The notes under the pieces were generated by a model. It made no database searches. It worked only from the letters and a program-made list of their open reading frames with translations, and was not told where the DNA came from. A program made the position numbers and the translations under genes. 64,000 nt of DNA from Methanobrevibacter ruminantium M1 (GTDB taxonomy: Archaea > Methanobacteriota > Methanobacteria > Methanobacteriales > Methanobacteriaceae), in NCBI RefSeq assembly GCF_000024185.1, contig NC_013790.1:1973501-2037500 (forward strand), written 5' to 3'. Positions 34,726-44,251 of the stretch are shown one piece after another. Numbering within the stretch: position 1 is the stretch's first letter; each line of letters begins with the position of its first letter.

Positions 34726-35904
34726 ATCAATCAATTTAAAATAAGCATAATCATACCTGTTTACAATGGAGAGAAATATCTTCCACTAACTTTAGATTCA
34801 GTAATCAATCAGACAATTGGAATTGAAAATCTGGAAATCATTATAGCGGATGACTGTTCAACAGACAACACTGCTAAAATCATTCAAGAATATAAGGAAA
34901 GGATAAATTCGGATACTGGAAAGGAAACTATAAAATCCATATCTCTTGAAGAAAACAAAGGAGGAGCATTCGGTCCCCGCAATCTTGCATTGAATTATGT
35001 GAATGGAGAATATCTGATGTTTATTGATTCAGATGACACATATCCAAAAGACGCTTGTGAGATTCTCTTAAATAAAATAGAGGAATATGGATGCGACATT
35101 GCCTTTGGAAGATATCTTAGGCATTATCCGGAAGAGAATTTCATAAGAAAATCCTACACTCCCTATATCGACACCCTTGATGAACCATATCTTAGCTATT
35201 TAGATGATTTAGTAAAGGGATCCAACTTTAAGGGAATAGTAGGGAGCCTTTGGAAAAACATATTCAGCAAGTTCTTCTATGGTAGCTCCATAGATATGAA
35301 TAAGTTCAATTCAAAGGAATCTGATAATTCCCACCCAAAGGAACTGGATAAAAATTATAAAAATAATAAAGAGATATTCATAAGAAATATTAAGGATGAA
35401 AATAAAGAGGAAATAGCTATCTTAAAGATTTTACCTTCATTTTGGACTAAAATCTATAGAAGCGAACTTATAAGCAAAAACAATATCAATTTCCCCGAAT
35501 GTGTCTCTGCAGAGGATTTGAACTTTCTATTGGAAGCATACTTTAAAAGCGAAAATGGAATTTTGTTTTTGAATGACAAGATTGTCTATAATTATTTTAT
35601 GCGTTTAGAGGTTGTAGATAAGTCAGTTACAAAAAATATCAATTTCAGATTGGTTTATGATTCAATTAAAGCATATAGATTGTCTTCAGAGCTTTGTGAC
35701 AATTTCAATATAAAGAATAAGGACCTGTTCCTAAACCCTTATCTATTAAACTGGATAAGCTTATGGCTAAGCAGAAAAAATACAAAAGAGGAAAATAAGA
35801 TATTTTTAGAGGAATTTGATAAGTTAGATAAGACTAAAAAGTATGGTTTGAAGTATAAATTGATTTTAAAGACCACAAAATTATTATTAAAAATAAAATC
35901 ATAA
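34726..35904 (+). CDS. Family 2 glycosyltransferase lacking a standard start codon
   Basis: GT-A glycosyltransferase: KISIIIPVYNGEKYLPLTLD, IIIADDCSTDNTAKIIQEY, NKGGAFGPRNLALNYVNGEY and LMFIDSDDTYP (DxD metal motif), with EDLNFLLEAYFK near residue 260. The first four motifs begin far upstream of the first ATG/GTG/TTG, which would be TTG 34990, and removing them would destroy the donor site. The frame is open from 34705. AGGAGG at 34713-34718 is followed 7 nt later by ATC (34726), giving [M]NQFKISIIIPVYN. I therefore propose ATC, or a mutated ATG, as the start, giving about 392 residues. Isolated from the main glycan locus; substrate unknown. Confidence 0.75.
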   Translation: MNQFKISIIIPVYNGEKYLPLTLDSVINQTIGIENLEIIIADDCSTDNTAKIIQEYKERINSDTGKETIKSISLEENKGGAFGPRNLALNYVNGEYLMFIDSDDTYPKDACEILLNKIEEYGCDIAFGRYLRHYPEENFIRKSYTPYIDTLDEPYLSYLDDLVKGSNFKGIVGSLWKNIFSKFFYGSSIDMNKFNSKESDNSHPKELDKNYKNNKEIFIRNIKDENKEEIAILKILPSFWTKIYRSELISKNNINFPECVSAEDLNFLLEAYFKSENGILFLNDKIVYNYFMRLEVVDKSVTKNINFRLVYDSIKAYRLSSELCDNFNIKNKDLFLNPYLLNWISLWLSRKNTKEENKIFLEEFDKLDKTKKYGLKYKLILKTTKLLLKIKS

Positions 35905-36086
35905 AAAAGAAAGCTTTATAAAAAGCAAAATAAATAAAACTAGAAGAGATTATTATCCAATCCATACTGAAATTCACATAAAGCAAAGAATTAATTTTTA
36001 ACTTTACTAAATAATTAAATATTATACTAATCTAATATTAAATAGTAAGTATACTGATTTAAGAATGAAAAACCAAAGGTGAAACA

Positions 36087-36410
36087 ATGAAAGAAGTAAT
36101 GATATGGCCAATTTATTTAGATGCAGACAAATCTCTAAATGAAGGCAGAAAGATATCACAGGAATATGCTATTTCAGAACCAAGAATAAAAGAGATTGAA
36201 AAGGCTGCTCAAAAATTAAAATACAAATATACTGTTGAAGAGGATAAGTCCTATCCTGGAGAATGGTATAATAAATCTGGAAGAATCATAATTGAAACTG
36301 ATGATTCAAAAAAAGAAATTCTTATGAATTTGTCAAATAGCATTAAAGATATTAGAGAAGCTAGAAAGAACTATAAGCCTACTAAAAAAGGTAAAAAAGG
36401 AAAAAAATAG
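36087..36410 (+). CDS. srp19: Signal recognition particle 19 kDa protein
   Basis: SRP19 binds SRP RNA and promotes SRP54 assembly for membrane targeting. Starts MKEVMIWPIYLDADKSLNEG with RKISQEYAISEPRIKEIEKA, then KYTVEEDKSYPGEWYNKSGR, and a Lys-rich tail (KPTKKGKKGKK). 107 residues, near the family size. Ribosome site AAAGGTGA just upstream. The DHH gene follows 81 bp later. Confidence 0.95.
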   Translation: MKEVMIWPIYLDADKSLNEGRKISQEYAISEPRIKEIEKAAQKLKYKYTVEEDKSYPGEWYNKSGRIIIETDDSKKEILMNLSNSIKDIREARKNYKPTKKGKKGKK

Positions 36411-36491
36411 ATTAAAATTAAATTTAAACAATTAAATAATTTTTAAGATTTTTAATTATAGAAAACAACTATTTTAACCAAAGGGATTAAA

Positions 36492-37934
36492 ATGATAGAA
36501 ACATTACCACCAGACATGAAACAGAAATATGAAGAGGCAAAGGAACTTATAGAGTCCTCAGAAGACATTAAAATATATAGCCATACAGATTGTGATGGAA
36601 TATCTTCAGGAGCCATCCTATCCACTATTTTAAAAAGAATAGGAAAAGACTATGAAATAGAGATAGTAAATCTTGATGTCTTGGAAGATTTGGAAATAGA
36701 ACATGAACTAACCATCTTTTCAGACCTTGGATCAGGACAGCCTGTAGACAAACATGCCAAAAAAGATTCAAAAATACTGATATTGGATCACCACCCTCCA
36801 CTTAGGGAAATGGACTATCCAGACAGTGTGGAATATACTTATCTCGAGATAAATCCAATGTTTCACGATATAGACGGTTCACAGGAAATCTGTGGAGGAG
36901 GACTATGCTATCTCCTTGCTAAGGAATTCGGCTATAGGGACCTCAGTTGGATAGGAGTTCTTGCTGCCATTGGAGATATGCAAAACACTAAAACCGGAAA
37001 GCTTCAAGGGATGAACAAAACAATTCTTCAAGATGCCAAAGAAGAAGGGCTAGTCAGCTCCGATACTGACCTGTCATTATATGGCAGACAAACAAGGCCC
37101 TTATTTGTAGCATTATCCTATTTCAGTGATGTTAAATTGCCTATTACCAACAATAAGAATGAAACAATTGCGCTTTTACAAAGATTAGGAATACCTAGAA
37201 GAATTAAAGATGAAAGCGTTCCTTCAGGAGAAAGGGCAACCACCCTCAGTGACTTGAATGACGCTCAAAAAAGGGCATTGACTAGCGAATTGATAAGGAT
37301 GATATCAAACGAAATTCCTCCAAGATATAGCATTTATGTTCCTAAATTGGTAATAGCTGACACTTACGAATTCTTAGCCGAAGAAGACGGCACATTCCTA
37401 AGGGATGCATCTGAATTTTCCACTGCAATGAATGCATGCGTTAGAAATAATGAAGAGGTCGTTGCTTTAAAAATCCTAGAAGGAAATAGAGCTGAGGCAT
37501 TAGATGCACTTGAAATCATTTCTAAAGACCATAGAGGTTATTTGGCCGAGAACATTCAAAGCATTGAGGATGAGCATAAGATTATTCAAATGAAAAACCT
37601 GCAATACTTTGACGGCTCAGGAATCAGAAGCAATGTAGTAGGTACAATTGCAGGAATGGTTCTTAGCTATGGAGATTGGAGAAAGCCCATGATTGCATTT
37701 ACTCAAGTAAGTGATGAGAATCAAGATTTAAAAATATCTTTACGCTGCTCAAGACTTTTGGCATATGATGGAATTCACTTTGGAAACATTATAAGAGAAG
37801 TTGCACAAAGCTTAGGAGGAAATGGAGGAGGCCATAATGTTGCTTGTGGTGCATATATTCCTAAAGATAAAAAAGATGAATTTTTAAATTTGATGAATGA
37901 AAAACTAGAAGGAAAATTAGCTCTTGAAGACTAA
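36492..37934 (+). CDS. DHH-family phosphoesterase (archaeal RecJ-like)
   Basis: Archaeal RecJ-like proteins are DHH phosphoesterases acting on single-stranded nucleic acid; some pair with replisome (GINS) components. Motifs in order: [14 protein letters not shown] (I), IFSDLGSGQ (II), ILDHHPPL (III, the DHH), [15 protein letters not shown], and near the C-terminus [15 protein letters not shown] of the DHHA1 domain. 480 residues, no extra domains, unlike the large DHH protein at 57460. Single-strand 5'-3' exonuclease or nanoRNase activity are both possible. An array of 22-bp repeats follows the stop. Confidence 0.88.
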   Translation: MIETLPPDMKQKYEEAKELIESSEDIKIYSHTDCDGISSGAILSTILKRIGKDYEIEIVNLDVLEDLEIEHELTIFSDLGSGQPVDKHAKKDSKILILDHHPPLREMDYPDSVEYTYLEINPMFHDIDGSQEICGGGLCYLLAKEFGYRDLSWIGVLAAIGDMQNTKTGKLQGMNKTILQDAKEEGLVSSDTDLSLYGRQTRPLFVALSYFSDVKLPITNNKNETIALLQRLGIPRRIKDESVPSGERATTLSDLNDAQKRALTSELIRMISNEIPPRYSIYVPKLVIADTYEFLAEEDGTFLRDASEFSTAMNACVRNNEEVVALKILEGNRAEALDALEIISKDHRGYLAENIQSIEDEHKIIQMKNLQYFDGSGIRSNVVGTIAGMVLSYGDWRKPMIAFTQVSDENQDLKISLRCSRLLAYDGIHFGNIIREVAQSLGGNGGGHNVACGAYIPKDKKDEFLNLMNEKLEGKLALED

Positions 37935-38390
37935 TTTTCTTAAATTTTTTAAATCTTTCTAAGTAAAATTAAATAGAAGTTCTAAGAAAATTAAAAAGAA
38001 TTTCTAGGTAAATTAAATTGAATTCCTATGTAAATTAAATAGAAGTTCTATGCAAATTAAAGAGAAAAATAACTTATCACCACACCATTAAAATTAAATC
38101 TCAAAAAATTAGTTATATTGATTTATACTTGATAAAAATTCTTTAATTATATTTTAAAGATAAATTAAAAATACATTACCAAATATAATAAAAATTCTTT
38201 AATTAATCAAGAAAATAATAAATATGCTCCTTTTAAATAATTGCATAATCAAATTAACTTTAATTACAATTAAAATAAACTTTATATAAAATAAAATACA
38301 TATAAGTATTTAGTTAATATTCAATTATTTTAAAAAAAATTTAAGACATAATTTGTTCGTAAATTATTTAAAAAAATATGGGGAATAATT
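37935..38390. other. Spacer with a 22-bp repeat array and a TATA-like box
   Basis: Holds the array at 37957-38066 and a likely promoter for the next gene: TTTATATAAA at about 38281-38290, some 100 bp before its ATG. The remainder is A/T-rich without features. Confidence 0.5.
37957..38066. repeat. 22-bp tandem repeat, five degenerate copies
   Basis: Units start at 37957, 37980, 38002, 38024 and 38046 with consensus near TTCTAWGTAAATTAAATAGA. Spacing is 22-23 bp and copies differ by several bases. There is no spacer between units, so it is a minisatellite, not CRISPR. Confidence 0.8.
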
Positions 38391-39218
38391 ATGGAGATTT
38401 TACAAAAAAGAGGAGCTTTAACTCATTTTCAAATATTAGGTGAAATATCTAAGCAAGAACCAAACTTAAAACAAAAAGATTTGGCTGAACGTTTAGGAAT
38501 TACTATCCAAGCAGTTTCCGAAAACATAAAAACATTAACCGAACTTGAATACATTACTTCAAAAGACGGAAGAGCACCATATAAAATAACTCAAAAAGGA
38601 ATTGCAAAGGTTAAAAAAGATGCAATCATCCTTAGAAAATATACTGACAGTGTTCTTGAAACCATGACATATTATAAATCCACTTGGCCTGCAATTGCAA
38701 AAGAAGACTTGAAAGAAGGAGACGAAGTAGGTTTATATATGGAAAATGGAAGATTATATGCATCAATAAACGCCCAAACTTCAGCATATGCAGATGTGAT
38801 ATTAGACACTAAAAAAGGCTTTGATGTTGCTCTAACAAATCTCAAAGGAACAATTGAAATCAAAGACAGCAAGATTTTAATAGTCACATTGCCTCCAATC
38901 AAAGATGGAGGATCACGTTCTGCTGATTTGGACTTGGTTAAAGGAATCTATGAAGGAAACTATGAAAATTATGGATTAAGTTCCATTGATAAGGTTGCAG
39001 CAATCGGCACCACTTCACATGCAGTAGCCAATAATTTAGGCATTCCAATAGACATTGAATTTGGAGTAAGCGAAGCTTCCCAATCTGCAGTTAGAAAAGG
39101 ACTTAATGTTATGATTCTTTCCATTGGAGACATGAGCAAGAATATTAGTAAAGATTTAGAGGATGCTAATATTCAATATCAAGTCATAGATGCTAAGAAG
39201 TCTGTAAAAACTGCCTAA
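38391..39218 (+). CDS. Winged-helix regulator with a ligand-binding-type C-terminal domain (MarR-like)
   Basis: Residues 10-75 form a winged helix: THFQILGEISKQEPNLKQKD, LAERLGITIQAVSENIKTLT, EYITSKDGRAPYKITQKG. Residues about 85-275 are a conserved archaeal domain (DUF7839-like by my recollection): TYYKSTWPAIAKEDLKEGDE, then DKVAAIGTTSHAVANNLGIP, IEFGVSEASQSAVRKGLNV. The second half looks like a small-molecule-binding fold, but no ligand can be named. Stand-alone gene with its own TATA-like box and a strong terminator-like hairpin, which suits a single-gene regulator. Confidence 0.75.
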   Translation: MEILQKRGALTHFQILGEISKQEPNLKQKDLAERLGITIQAVSENIKTLTELEYITSKDGRAPYKITQKGIAKVKKDAIILRKYTDSVLETMTYYKSTWPAIAKEDLKEGDEVGLYMENGRLYASINAQTSAYADVILDTKKGFDVALTNLKGTIEIKDSKILIVTLPPIKDGGSRSADLDLVKGIYEGNYENYGLSSIDKVAAIGTTSHAVANNLGIPIDIEFGVSEASQSAVRKGLNVMILSIGDMSKNISKDLEDANIQYQVIDAKKSVKTA

Positions 39219-39234
39219 ATTTAAAAATAGATTT

Positions 39235-39266
39235 AATAGTTATTTTATTTAAAATAACTATTTTTT
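39235..39266 (+). terminator. Terminator-like perfect hairpin
   Basis: AATAGTTATTTTA, loop TT, TAAAATAACTATT (13-bp perfect stem) followed by TTTT. It begins 16 bp after the regulator stop codon. Confidence 0.7.
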
Positions 39267-39399
39267 ACTCTTTTTATTTATAAAAATAAGCATTAATCTT
39301 CTAAATAAAGATTTAATGAAAAAATAAGATTTTACTTTTTTTAAAATGAATAATCAGACTAATTTTTGATTAAAATAATTAATCAGACTAATTTTTAAA

Positions 39400-40095
39400 C
39401 TAAATATCAACTTTGTGTTCACAATAGGATTGATATCTGCATGCTCTACATTTATTTCCATTTTTAGTAGGTATGAAAGGTTTAGTGCCTTCAAATAGAC
39501 CATGCATACGGTGAATTAAATATAATATATTCTCTTCAACCTTCTCATCAAAGATTTCACTCCAAAATATATTGTCAGTGCCTCTTTGTCTTAAAGCGCC
39601 TCTGATTATACGATTATCATCGCCAATCATGTTTTTAAAGGCCAAACAATATGCACGAACTTGATTCATAGATGATGGATAAGCCCTATTGCCCGGTTTA
39701 TCATCAATTATCACAATCTCATCTGGAGTCATCCAAATCTCATCAATAAAACCTCGAACCCCCTCTTCAGAATCTATAACAAACATTTCACGAGACAGTA
39801 TTTCCTTTTCCTTAGATTCCTTAAATGCATCATCAAAACTTGATGGGGTTGCAGTTTGCTTAAATTCTTCCTCTAACTTTAAATGTTCCTTAGTGCCTGT
39901 GGTCATAGCCTGAGTTGGCATTGTTTTAATGCCTTTTAGGTATTGCAGATATAATGTGTATTCACAGTACCCTTGCTGATTTAACCAACTGATTGGAAAA
40001 TTTATTTTTCCTTCAATAATCTGTAAACCCTTAATCTCTGGATGATTTACAATATCTAAATCGCTAGTGTCTTGTCTTATAAGCTTATTTTCCAT
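39400..40095 (-). CDS. Cas4/RecB-family 4Fe-4S nuclease, stand-alone
   Basis: PD-(D/E)XK exonuclease of the Cas4 type (Dna2/Cas4, DUF83). Four Cys positioned as in Cas4 would bind a 4Fe-4S cluster: Cys44 (QGYCEYTLYLQY) and Cys216, Cys219, Cys225 (NKCRACRYQSYCEH). The nuclease core includes GTKEHLKLEEEF, GFIDEIWMTPDEIVIIDDKP with the D-x-K pair, and NQVRAYCLAF (QhxxY motif). 231 residues, slightly longer than CRISPR Cas4. No cas gene or array is within reach, so a role in DNA repair or in defence other than adaptation is as likely. Monocistronic on the minus strand. Confidence 0.85.
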   Translation of the reverse strand: MENKLIRQDTSDLDIVNHPEIKGLQIIEGKINFPISWLNQQGYCEYTLYLQYLKGIKTMPTQAMTTGTKEHLKLEEEFKQTATPSSFDDAFKESKEKEILSREMFVIDSEEGVRGFIDEIWMTPDEIVIIDDKPGNRAYPSSMNQVRAYCLAFKNMIGDDNRIIRGALRQRGTDNIFWSEIFDEKVEENILYLIHRMHGLFEGTKPFIPTKNGNKCRACRYQSYCEHKVDI

Positions 40096-40371
40096 AAAAT
40101 CCCCTCTAAAAGTAGAATGATAAAAATGATTAAAAAATAGATGAAAGTCTTAAAAAAATGAAATTAATTAAGACTTATGAAATAAACTAAATTTAAAAAA
40201 TAAACTAAATTTAAAAAAATTAAGAAATGAAAAAACAATAATAAGTTATATAACTGTTTAATGAAGAATAAATAAGAAAAAAACTGCTAAATAAATAATT
40301 CATAAAACTAAATATTATCATAAATTATTCGAAAAAAGAGCAATTTTCTCTCTTTTCAAATATCTAGCAAT

Positions 40372-40812
40372 TTAATAATAAAGATATCTGTCTACTCTTT
40401 CTTCAACTACAGTGGTTTTAGAAAATCCATCGAGTAATCTGGTTTTTCCAGCAATTTTACCAAGAATCACATCAATGATTATAGGGAACCAGTAGATTTT
40501 AGATAAAGATCTAATAAATGCTTGCCCATAAGTTAAATTATAATTCCTTCCATTTCTACTTCTTTTAGCAACAGTAGATTTCACTTCTATAAACATTAAT
40601 TTCTTGCCAACAGTTGCCCCTATATTCTTTTCCAAGAATGTAAAGTAAACTAAAATTAATATTGGAAGTATAAAAATGAAATAATGGTAGATTTGGAACA
40701 TATTTAAATAATTAATAAAGAAATAAGCTAAATATGAGAAAATCCACATAAATGCTGAAACTACAAAGAAATCAAGAATGTAAGCAATGATTCTTTTTAC
40801 AAATAAATCCAT
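40372..40812 (-). CDS. RDD-family membrane protein
   Basis: Small membrane protein of unknown function. It begins MDLFVKRIIAYILDFFVV, with the Arg of the RDD motif, has a second long span near residues 40-60, the conserved GKKLMFIEVK, and the end segment GQAFIRSLSKIYWFPIIIDV. About three to four membrane helices in 146 residues. I start at ATG 40812 (GAGGG 5 nt upstream) rather than the TTG 24 nt earlier. It lies between a Cas4-like gene and hypE with no shared role evident. Confidence 0.8.
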   Translation of the reverse strand: MDLFVKRIIAYILDFFVVSAFMWIFSYLAYFFINYLNMFQIYHYFIFILPILILVYFTFLEKNIGATVGKKLMFIEVKSTVAKRSRNGRNYNLTYGQAFIRSLSKIYWFPIIIDVILGKIAGKTRLLDGFSKTTVVEERVDRYLYY

Positions 40813-40918
40813 ATAATCCCTCAAACTCCATTTCAATACATAATTGCTTAAACTTAAATTAATGATATAAAAATCTTAATTTAAATTAAAGCTAATAATA
40901 AAATTATCATAAACTATT

Positions 40919-41929
40919 TTAACATACTCTTGGAACCGGATCTGCAATAGGAGTCTCTAAAATCCTTATGCCTCCAATTCCCGTTTCAATTAAAACCTTA
41001 TCATCATCAATAACCTCACCAATGATAGCTGCATCGGCACCATACTTATCAGTCTTAATGGCTTCTAGAATTTCCTCTGCCTTTTCAGCCTTTACGCCCA
41101 TTAAAACCTTACCTTCATTAGCAACTTCATAAGGGTCAATTCCTAACATTTCAGATGCCGCTCTGACTTCTTGCTTCACTGGAATGGCTTCATCTTGAAG
41201 CAATACTCCAACACCAGATTTGCGAGCCATCTCGTTTATGCAATTTGCAAGACCTCCACGGGTAGGGTCTTTCATTGCAGTGACACCTCCAACTTCAAGA
41301 GCCTTTGAAATAATTCCCCACATAGGAGCCACATCAGATTTCAACTCTGTTTCAAATCCAAAGCCTTCTCTAAAGGACATCAAACTCATTCCATGGTCAC
41401 CAACACTTCCGGAAATTATTATCTTATCTCCAACGCTTAATGTGGAATCCTTGATTACCTCTCCTTTTTTTGCTATTCCAATACCTGTGGTTACAATGAC
41501 AATTCCTTCAAGCTTATCCTGTTCCATGACTTTAGTGTCTCCTGTGATAACTGCAACATCAGCCTCCTCACAAGTGGCACTCATGGACTTGATGATTTTA
41601 TCCAAATCCTCTATTGGAAAGCCTTCCTGCAAGATCATTGCATTGGAAATTGCTAAAGGCTTTGCGCCCATAACTGAAACATCATTAATGGTTCCTGCTG
41701 CTGAAATTCTTCCAATATCTCCTCCAGGGAAGAATAAAGGATTTACTGTGTGACCATCAGTTGTAAATACAATTTCATAATCGCCTAAAGGTATAGTTGC
41801 TCCGTCATCTAAAGCATCTAGGCCTAAACCTCCTTCAACAGCTTTTTTTGATAAATTATTAAGAATGGTTTCTGAAATTAGATTACCCATAACTTCTCCA
41901 CCAGCTCCATGTGACATACCTATTTTCAT
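40919..41929 (-). CDS. hypE: Hydrogenase maturation protein HypE
   Basis: Dehydrates the carbamoylated C-terminal Cys to a thiocyanate that becomes the CN ligand of NiFe hydrogenases. SHGAGGEVMGNLISETILN at the N-terminus, TTDGHTVNPLFFPGGDIGR, ISAAGTINDVSVMGAKPLAI, SGSVGDHGMSLMSFREGF, KDPTRGGLANCINEMAR, and the diagnostic C-terminal DPVPRVC with terminal Cys. 336 residues, complete. No other hyp gene is adjacent; methanogens need several NiFe hydrogenases. Confidence 0.97.
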   Translation of the reverse strand: MKIGMSHGAGGEVMGNLISETILNNLSKKAVEGGLGLDALDDGATIPLGDYEIVFTTDGHTVNPLFFPGGDIGRISAAGTINDVSVMGAKPLAISNAMILQEGFPIEDLDKIIKSMSATCEEADVAVITGDTKVMEQDKLEGIVIVTTGIGIAKKGEVIKDSTLSVGDKIIISGSVGDHGMSLMSFREGFGFETELKSDVAPMWGIISKALEVGGVTAMKDPTRGGLANCINEMARKSGVGVLLQDEAIPVKQEVRAASEMLGIDPYEVANEGKVLMGVKAEKAEEILEAIKTDKYGADAAIIGEVIDDDKVLIETGIGGIRILETPIADPVPRVC

Positions 41930-42402
41930 TATATCGCCTTAATTATAAAAAATTAAATAAATTTAAATAATAAATGGAATTATTAATTTCCCATAGTTGC
42001 CAAAATAATAATTTTTGTAAAAATATATTATTTAGCATAATAACTAACAATAATATTTTAGTATTTACTATTAAATAAGTATTTGCCATAATTCTATTTT
42101 AAGTAATATTTATTTTTTGAAAATGATTATTGATGGTGCAGTTATGATAATTTTAAAATGAGTAATTATAGCGTTCTATTGATATCTATGATTATTTTAA
42201 AATGGGTAAAAATAAGTATAAATAAGTCAATAAAAGTAAAAATAGTCCAAATAAATAAAAACAAGAATAAAACAAGCAATAAAAGTAAAAATAGTCCAAA
42301 TAAATAAAAACAAGAATAAAACAAGCAATAAAAGTAAAAATAGTTCAAAAGAAGTAAAAAAAGTAAATAAAAAAAAGTAATAAGAAAAAAGAATTAACGA
42401 AA
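41930..42402. other. Spacer with a 49-bp tandem repeat
   Basis: A/T-rich, TATA-like on the hypE side; the array at 42228-42350 occupies the S8e side. No gene seen. Confidence 0.5.
42228..42350. repeat. 49-bp tandem repeat, about 2.5 copies
   Basis: The unit starts CAATAAAAGTAAAAATAGTC at 42228, 42277 and 42326. The first two copies are almost identical; the third departs after TAGTTCAAAA. Low-complexity frames across it are not called. Confidence 0.85.
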
Positions 42403-42780
42403 TTATTCGATTAAAACTCCGTTAATAACACCATCTTGGCCAGGTCTAGAAGTAACTTTAGCTTTTCCAGCTGCAGTTTCTACAATAGCACCTTTAGTAA
42501 TGATGTTCCTTCTTACGTAGTTTGGGTTAGCAGTGTTTTCGATTACACCGAAAATTTCTACAGTTTGAGCTTTACCTTCTGCATCAACTACATTAATCTT
42601 ATTGTCTCTAGCTAATCTGTTTTTTACGTTTCCACCACGGGTTCTGATTTTTCTTAAATTTTTGTCCCCTAATTTAGTTTCTGCAGATTCTCTACCTAAT
42701 TCAGATTTTCTTTTTCCACGATTTGCAACTCTTCTAGCACCAGAAGGTGTTCTAGTTGATTTTCCTTGACAAATTGCCAT
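42403..42780 (-). CDS. rps8e: 30S ribosomal protein S8e
   Basis: Archaeal/eukaryotic small-subunit protein. Starts [20 protein letters not shown], typical of archaeal S8e, with [18 protein letters not shown] and [20 protein letters not shown]; ends [15 protein letters not shown]. 125 residues, complete. GAGGAGAT lies 5-6 nt before the ATG, a strong ribosome site. Transcribed alone from the large upstream spacer. Confidence 0.97.
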   Translation of the reverse strand: MAICQGKSTRTPSGARRVANRGKRKSELGRESAETKLGDKNLRKIRTRGGNVKNRLARDNKINVVDAEGKAQTVEIFGVIENTANPNYVRRNIITKGAIVETAAGKAKVTSRPGQDGVINGVLIE

Positions 42781-43426
42781 AACTACATCTCCTCAAATTT
42801 TTTAATCCGTTATTTAGTAATATTAATAAATAAATTAATTAAGATCAATCTTAATATTGGTTTTCTATTTAGATATTAAATTAAGATTATCTCTTAATAA
42901 TGCTTTTTAACTAAAATTTCCATAGAATTGTCTAGGGAATATTAGTTTTATAAAAATTAAAACTCAAAAAACAAGCTGTCCGCTTTGCTTGATAAAGAGA
43001 AAAACTTAATAGCACTTGTATTTACCATTAAATTTATTTTTATATTTATTTTTTAAAATAAAACGAGAATAAATTCTCAAATAAGCAAGTTAATTAATGA
43101 CTCTTACGGCAAGAATAAGTAAGAATGTATATATTTATATTCAAAACAATATATAAACCTAACTATTTTTAGACTTAAAAATTGGGGATTTTTCAAAAGA
43201 CATCGGATTTAGAATGAAAAAAATTCACAGAAAAGGGATTTAAAGAAAAAGGGCATAAAAAAAATCAAAACTTGATTTTAATAGAGAATAGTTAGATAGA
43301 AAAATAAAATTAAATAATTAAAGTTTAAAATTAGAAATCAAACTTAAAAATAAACATAAATTATTTAAAAAGTAAAATCTATACATATTAATAGTATAAA
43401 AAAATCTTTTAAGAAAAGGTGTTAAA
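42781..43426. other. Divergent spacer between rps8e and polB2
   Basis: About 650 bp with no gene. TATA-like stretches occur near 43127-43160 (ATGTATATATTTATATTC) and near 43378-43392 before polB2. A small GC-bearing inverted motif, CAAGC...GCTTG, lies at about 42973-42990. Confidence 0.45.
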
Positions 43427-44107
43427 ATGCCAGAATCCCCAGAGCAATTAGCTATTGAAAAAGAAATTCAAATCCAAAAGGACAAGTTTTTAAACTTCTT
43501 TAATGGAGAGTTACCAGATACAATGGAACTTGAATTTGAGGGATTCTACAGAAGAGGTTTTTTTGTAAGCAAAAAAAGATATGCAGTAATTGAAAATGAG
43601 AAAATCATAGCAAAAGGTTTAGAGCTTGTAAGAAGAGATTGGGCACCAATAGCTAAAAAAACCCAAGAGGAAATATTGATGGCCATCCTAAAAGAGGGGG
43701 ATGTTAAAAAGGCTGAAAAGATCATTAGCAAAGTCCTTAGGAAAATCAAATCAGGAGACATTGCAACTAAAGATCTAATCATACATACCCAAATCACTAA
43801 AAATCTTGATGACTATAAGCAAATAGGACCTCATGTGATTGCTGCGCGTGAAATTGAAGCACATGGAATTAAAGTAGGTAAAGGAACAATTGTACAATAT
43901 ATAATCAGTAAAGGAAAAGGTTCTATTAGCCAAAGGGCAGTCCCTTATGAATATAGTGAAGGAGTTGAATATGATAAAGAATATTATATTGAAAATCAAC
44001 TGATTCCAGCAGTTTCAAGAATGATGGAACCTTTAGGATATGATAAAAATAGATTGAGAGAATTGGCATCAACCGAAAGACAGCAAAGTTTAGATGCATT
44101 CTTTTAG
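43427..44107 (+). CDS. polB2: Family B DNA polymerase, separate C-terminal subunit (PolB2)
   Basis: In Methanobacteriales the replicative-type family B polymerase is split, with a small protein carrying the last part of the palm and the thumb; this is that piece. Recognisable are [20 protein letters not shown], the basic [75 protein letters not shown] and a [19 protein letters not shown] thumb helix. 226 residues, close to the known Methanothermobacter PolB2. The main polymerase gene is not in this window. The end AFF-stop is echoed twice downstream (44097-44166). An own promoter is likely. Confidence 0.92.
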   Translation: MPESPEQLAIEKEIQIQKDKFLNFFNGELPDTMELEFEGFYRRGFFVSKKRYAVIENEKIIAKGLELVRRDWAPIAKKTQEEILMAILKEGDVKKAEKIISKVLRKIKSGDIATKDLIIHTQITKNLDDYKQIGPHVIAAREIEAHGIKVGKGTIVQYIISKGKGSISQRAVPYEYSEGVEYDKEYYIENQLIPAVSRMMEPLGYDKNRLRELASTERQQSLDAFF

Positions 44108-44166
44108 AAAATAATGTTAAAATACATTCTTTTAGAGACAAAAAAATTCAGATAGATTCTTTTAGA
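44097..44166. repeat. Three echoes of the polB2 3' end
   Basis: CATTCTTTTAGA at 44097 (last codons and TAG of polB2), CATTCTTTTAGAGA at 44125 and GATTCTTTTAGAAA at 44155, spaced 28 and 30 bp. The second and third copies are in the untranslated region. Confidence 0.65.
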
Positions 44167-44251
44167 AAAAAACTTAATAATCCGATTTATAAAAATAAAA
44201 AAATAAATCTATAAATTAAAATTACAATAAATAATAAAACCAGGTGTAATA

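Noticed and set aside
34990..35904. Shorter glycosyltransferase starting at TTG 34990
   Set aside because: This start removes the IIIPVYNGE and DDCSTDN donor-binding motifs that are encoded in the same open frame just upstream behind a good ribosome site.
37957..38066. Possible CRISPR-like array (22-bp units)
   Set aside because: Units are contiguous with no unique spacers and degenerate; the other tandem arrays in the window are the same in this respect.
39400..40095. CRISPR-associated cas4
   Set aside because: Motifs fit, but no array, cas1 or cas2 lies in the window; described only as Cas4-like.
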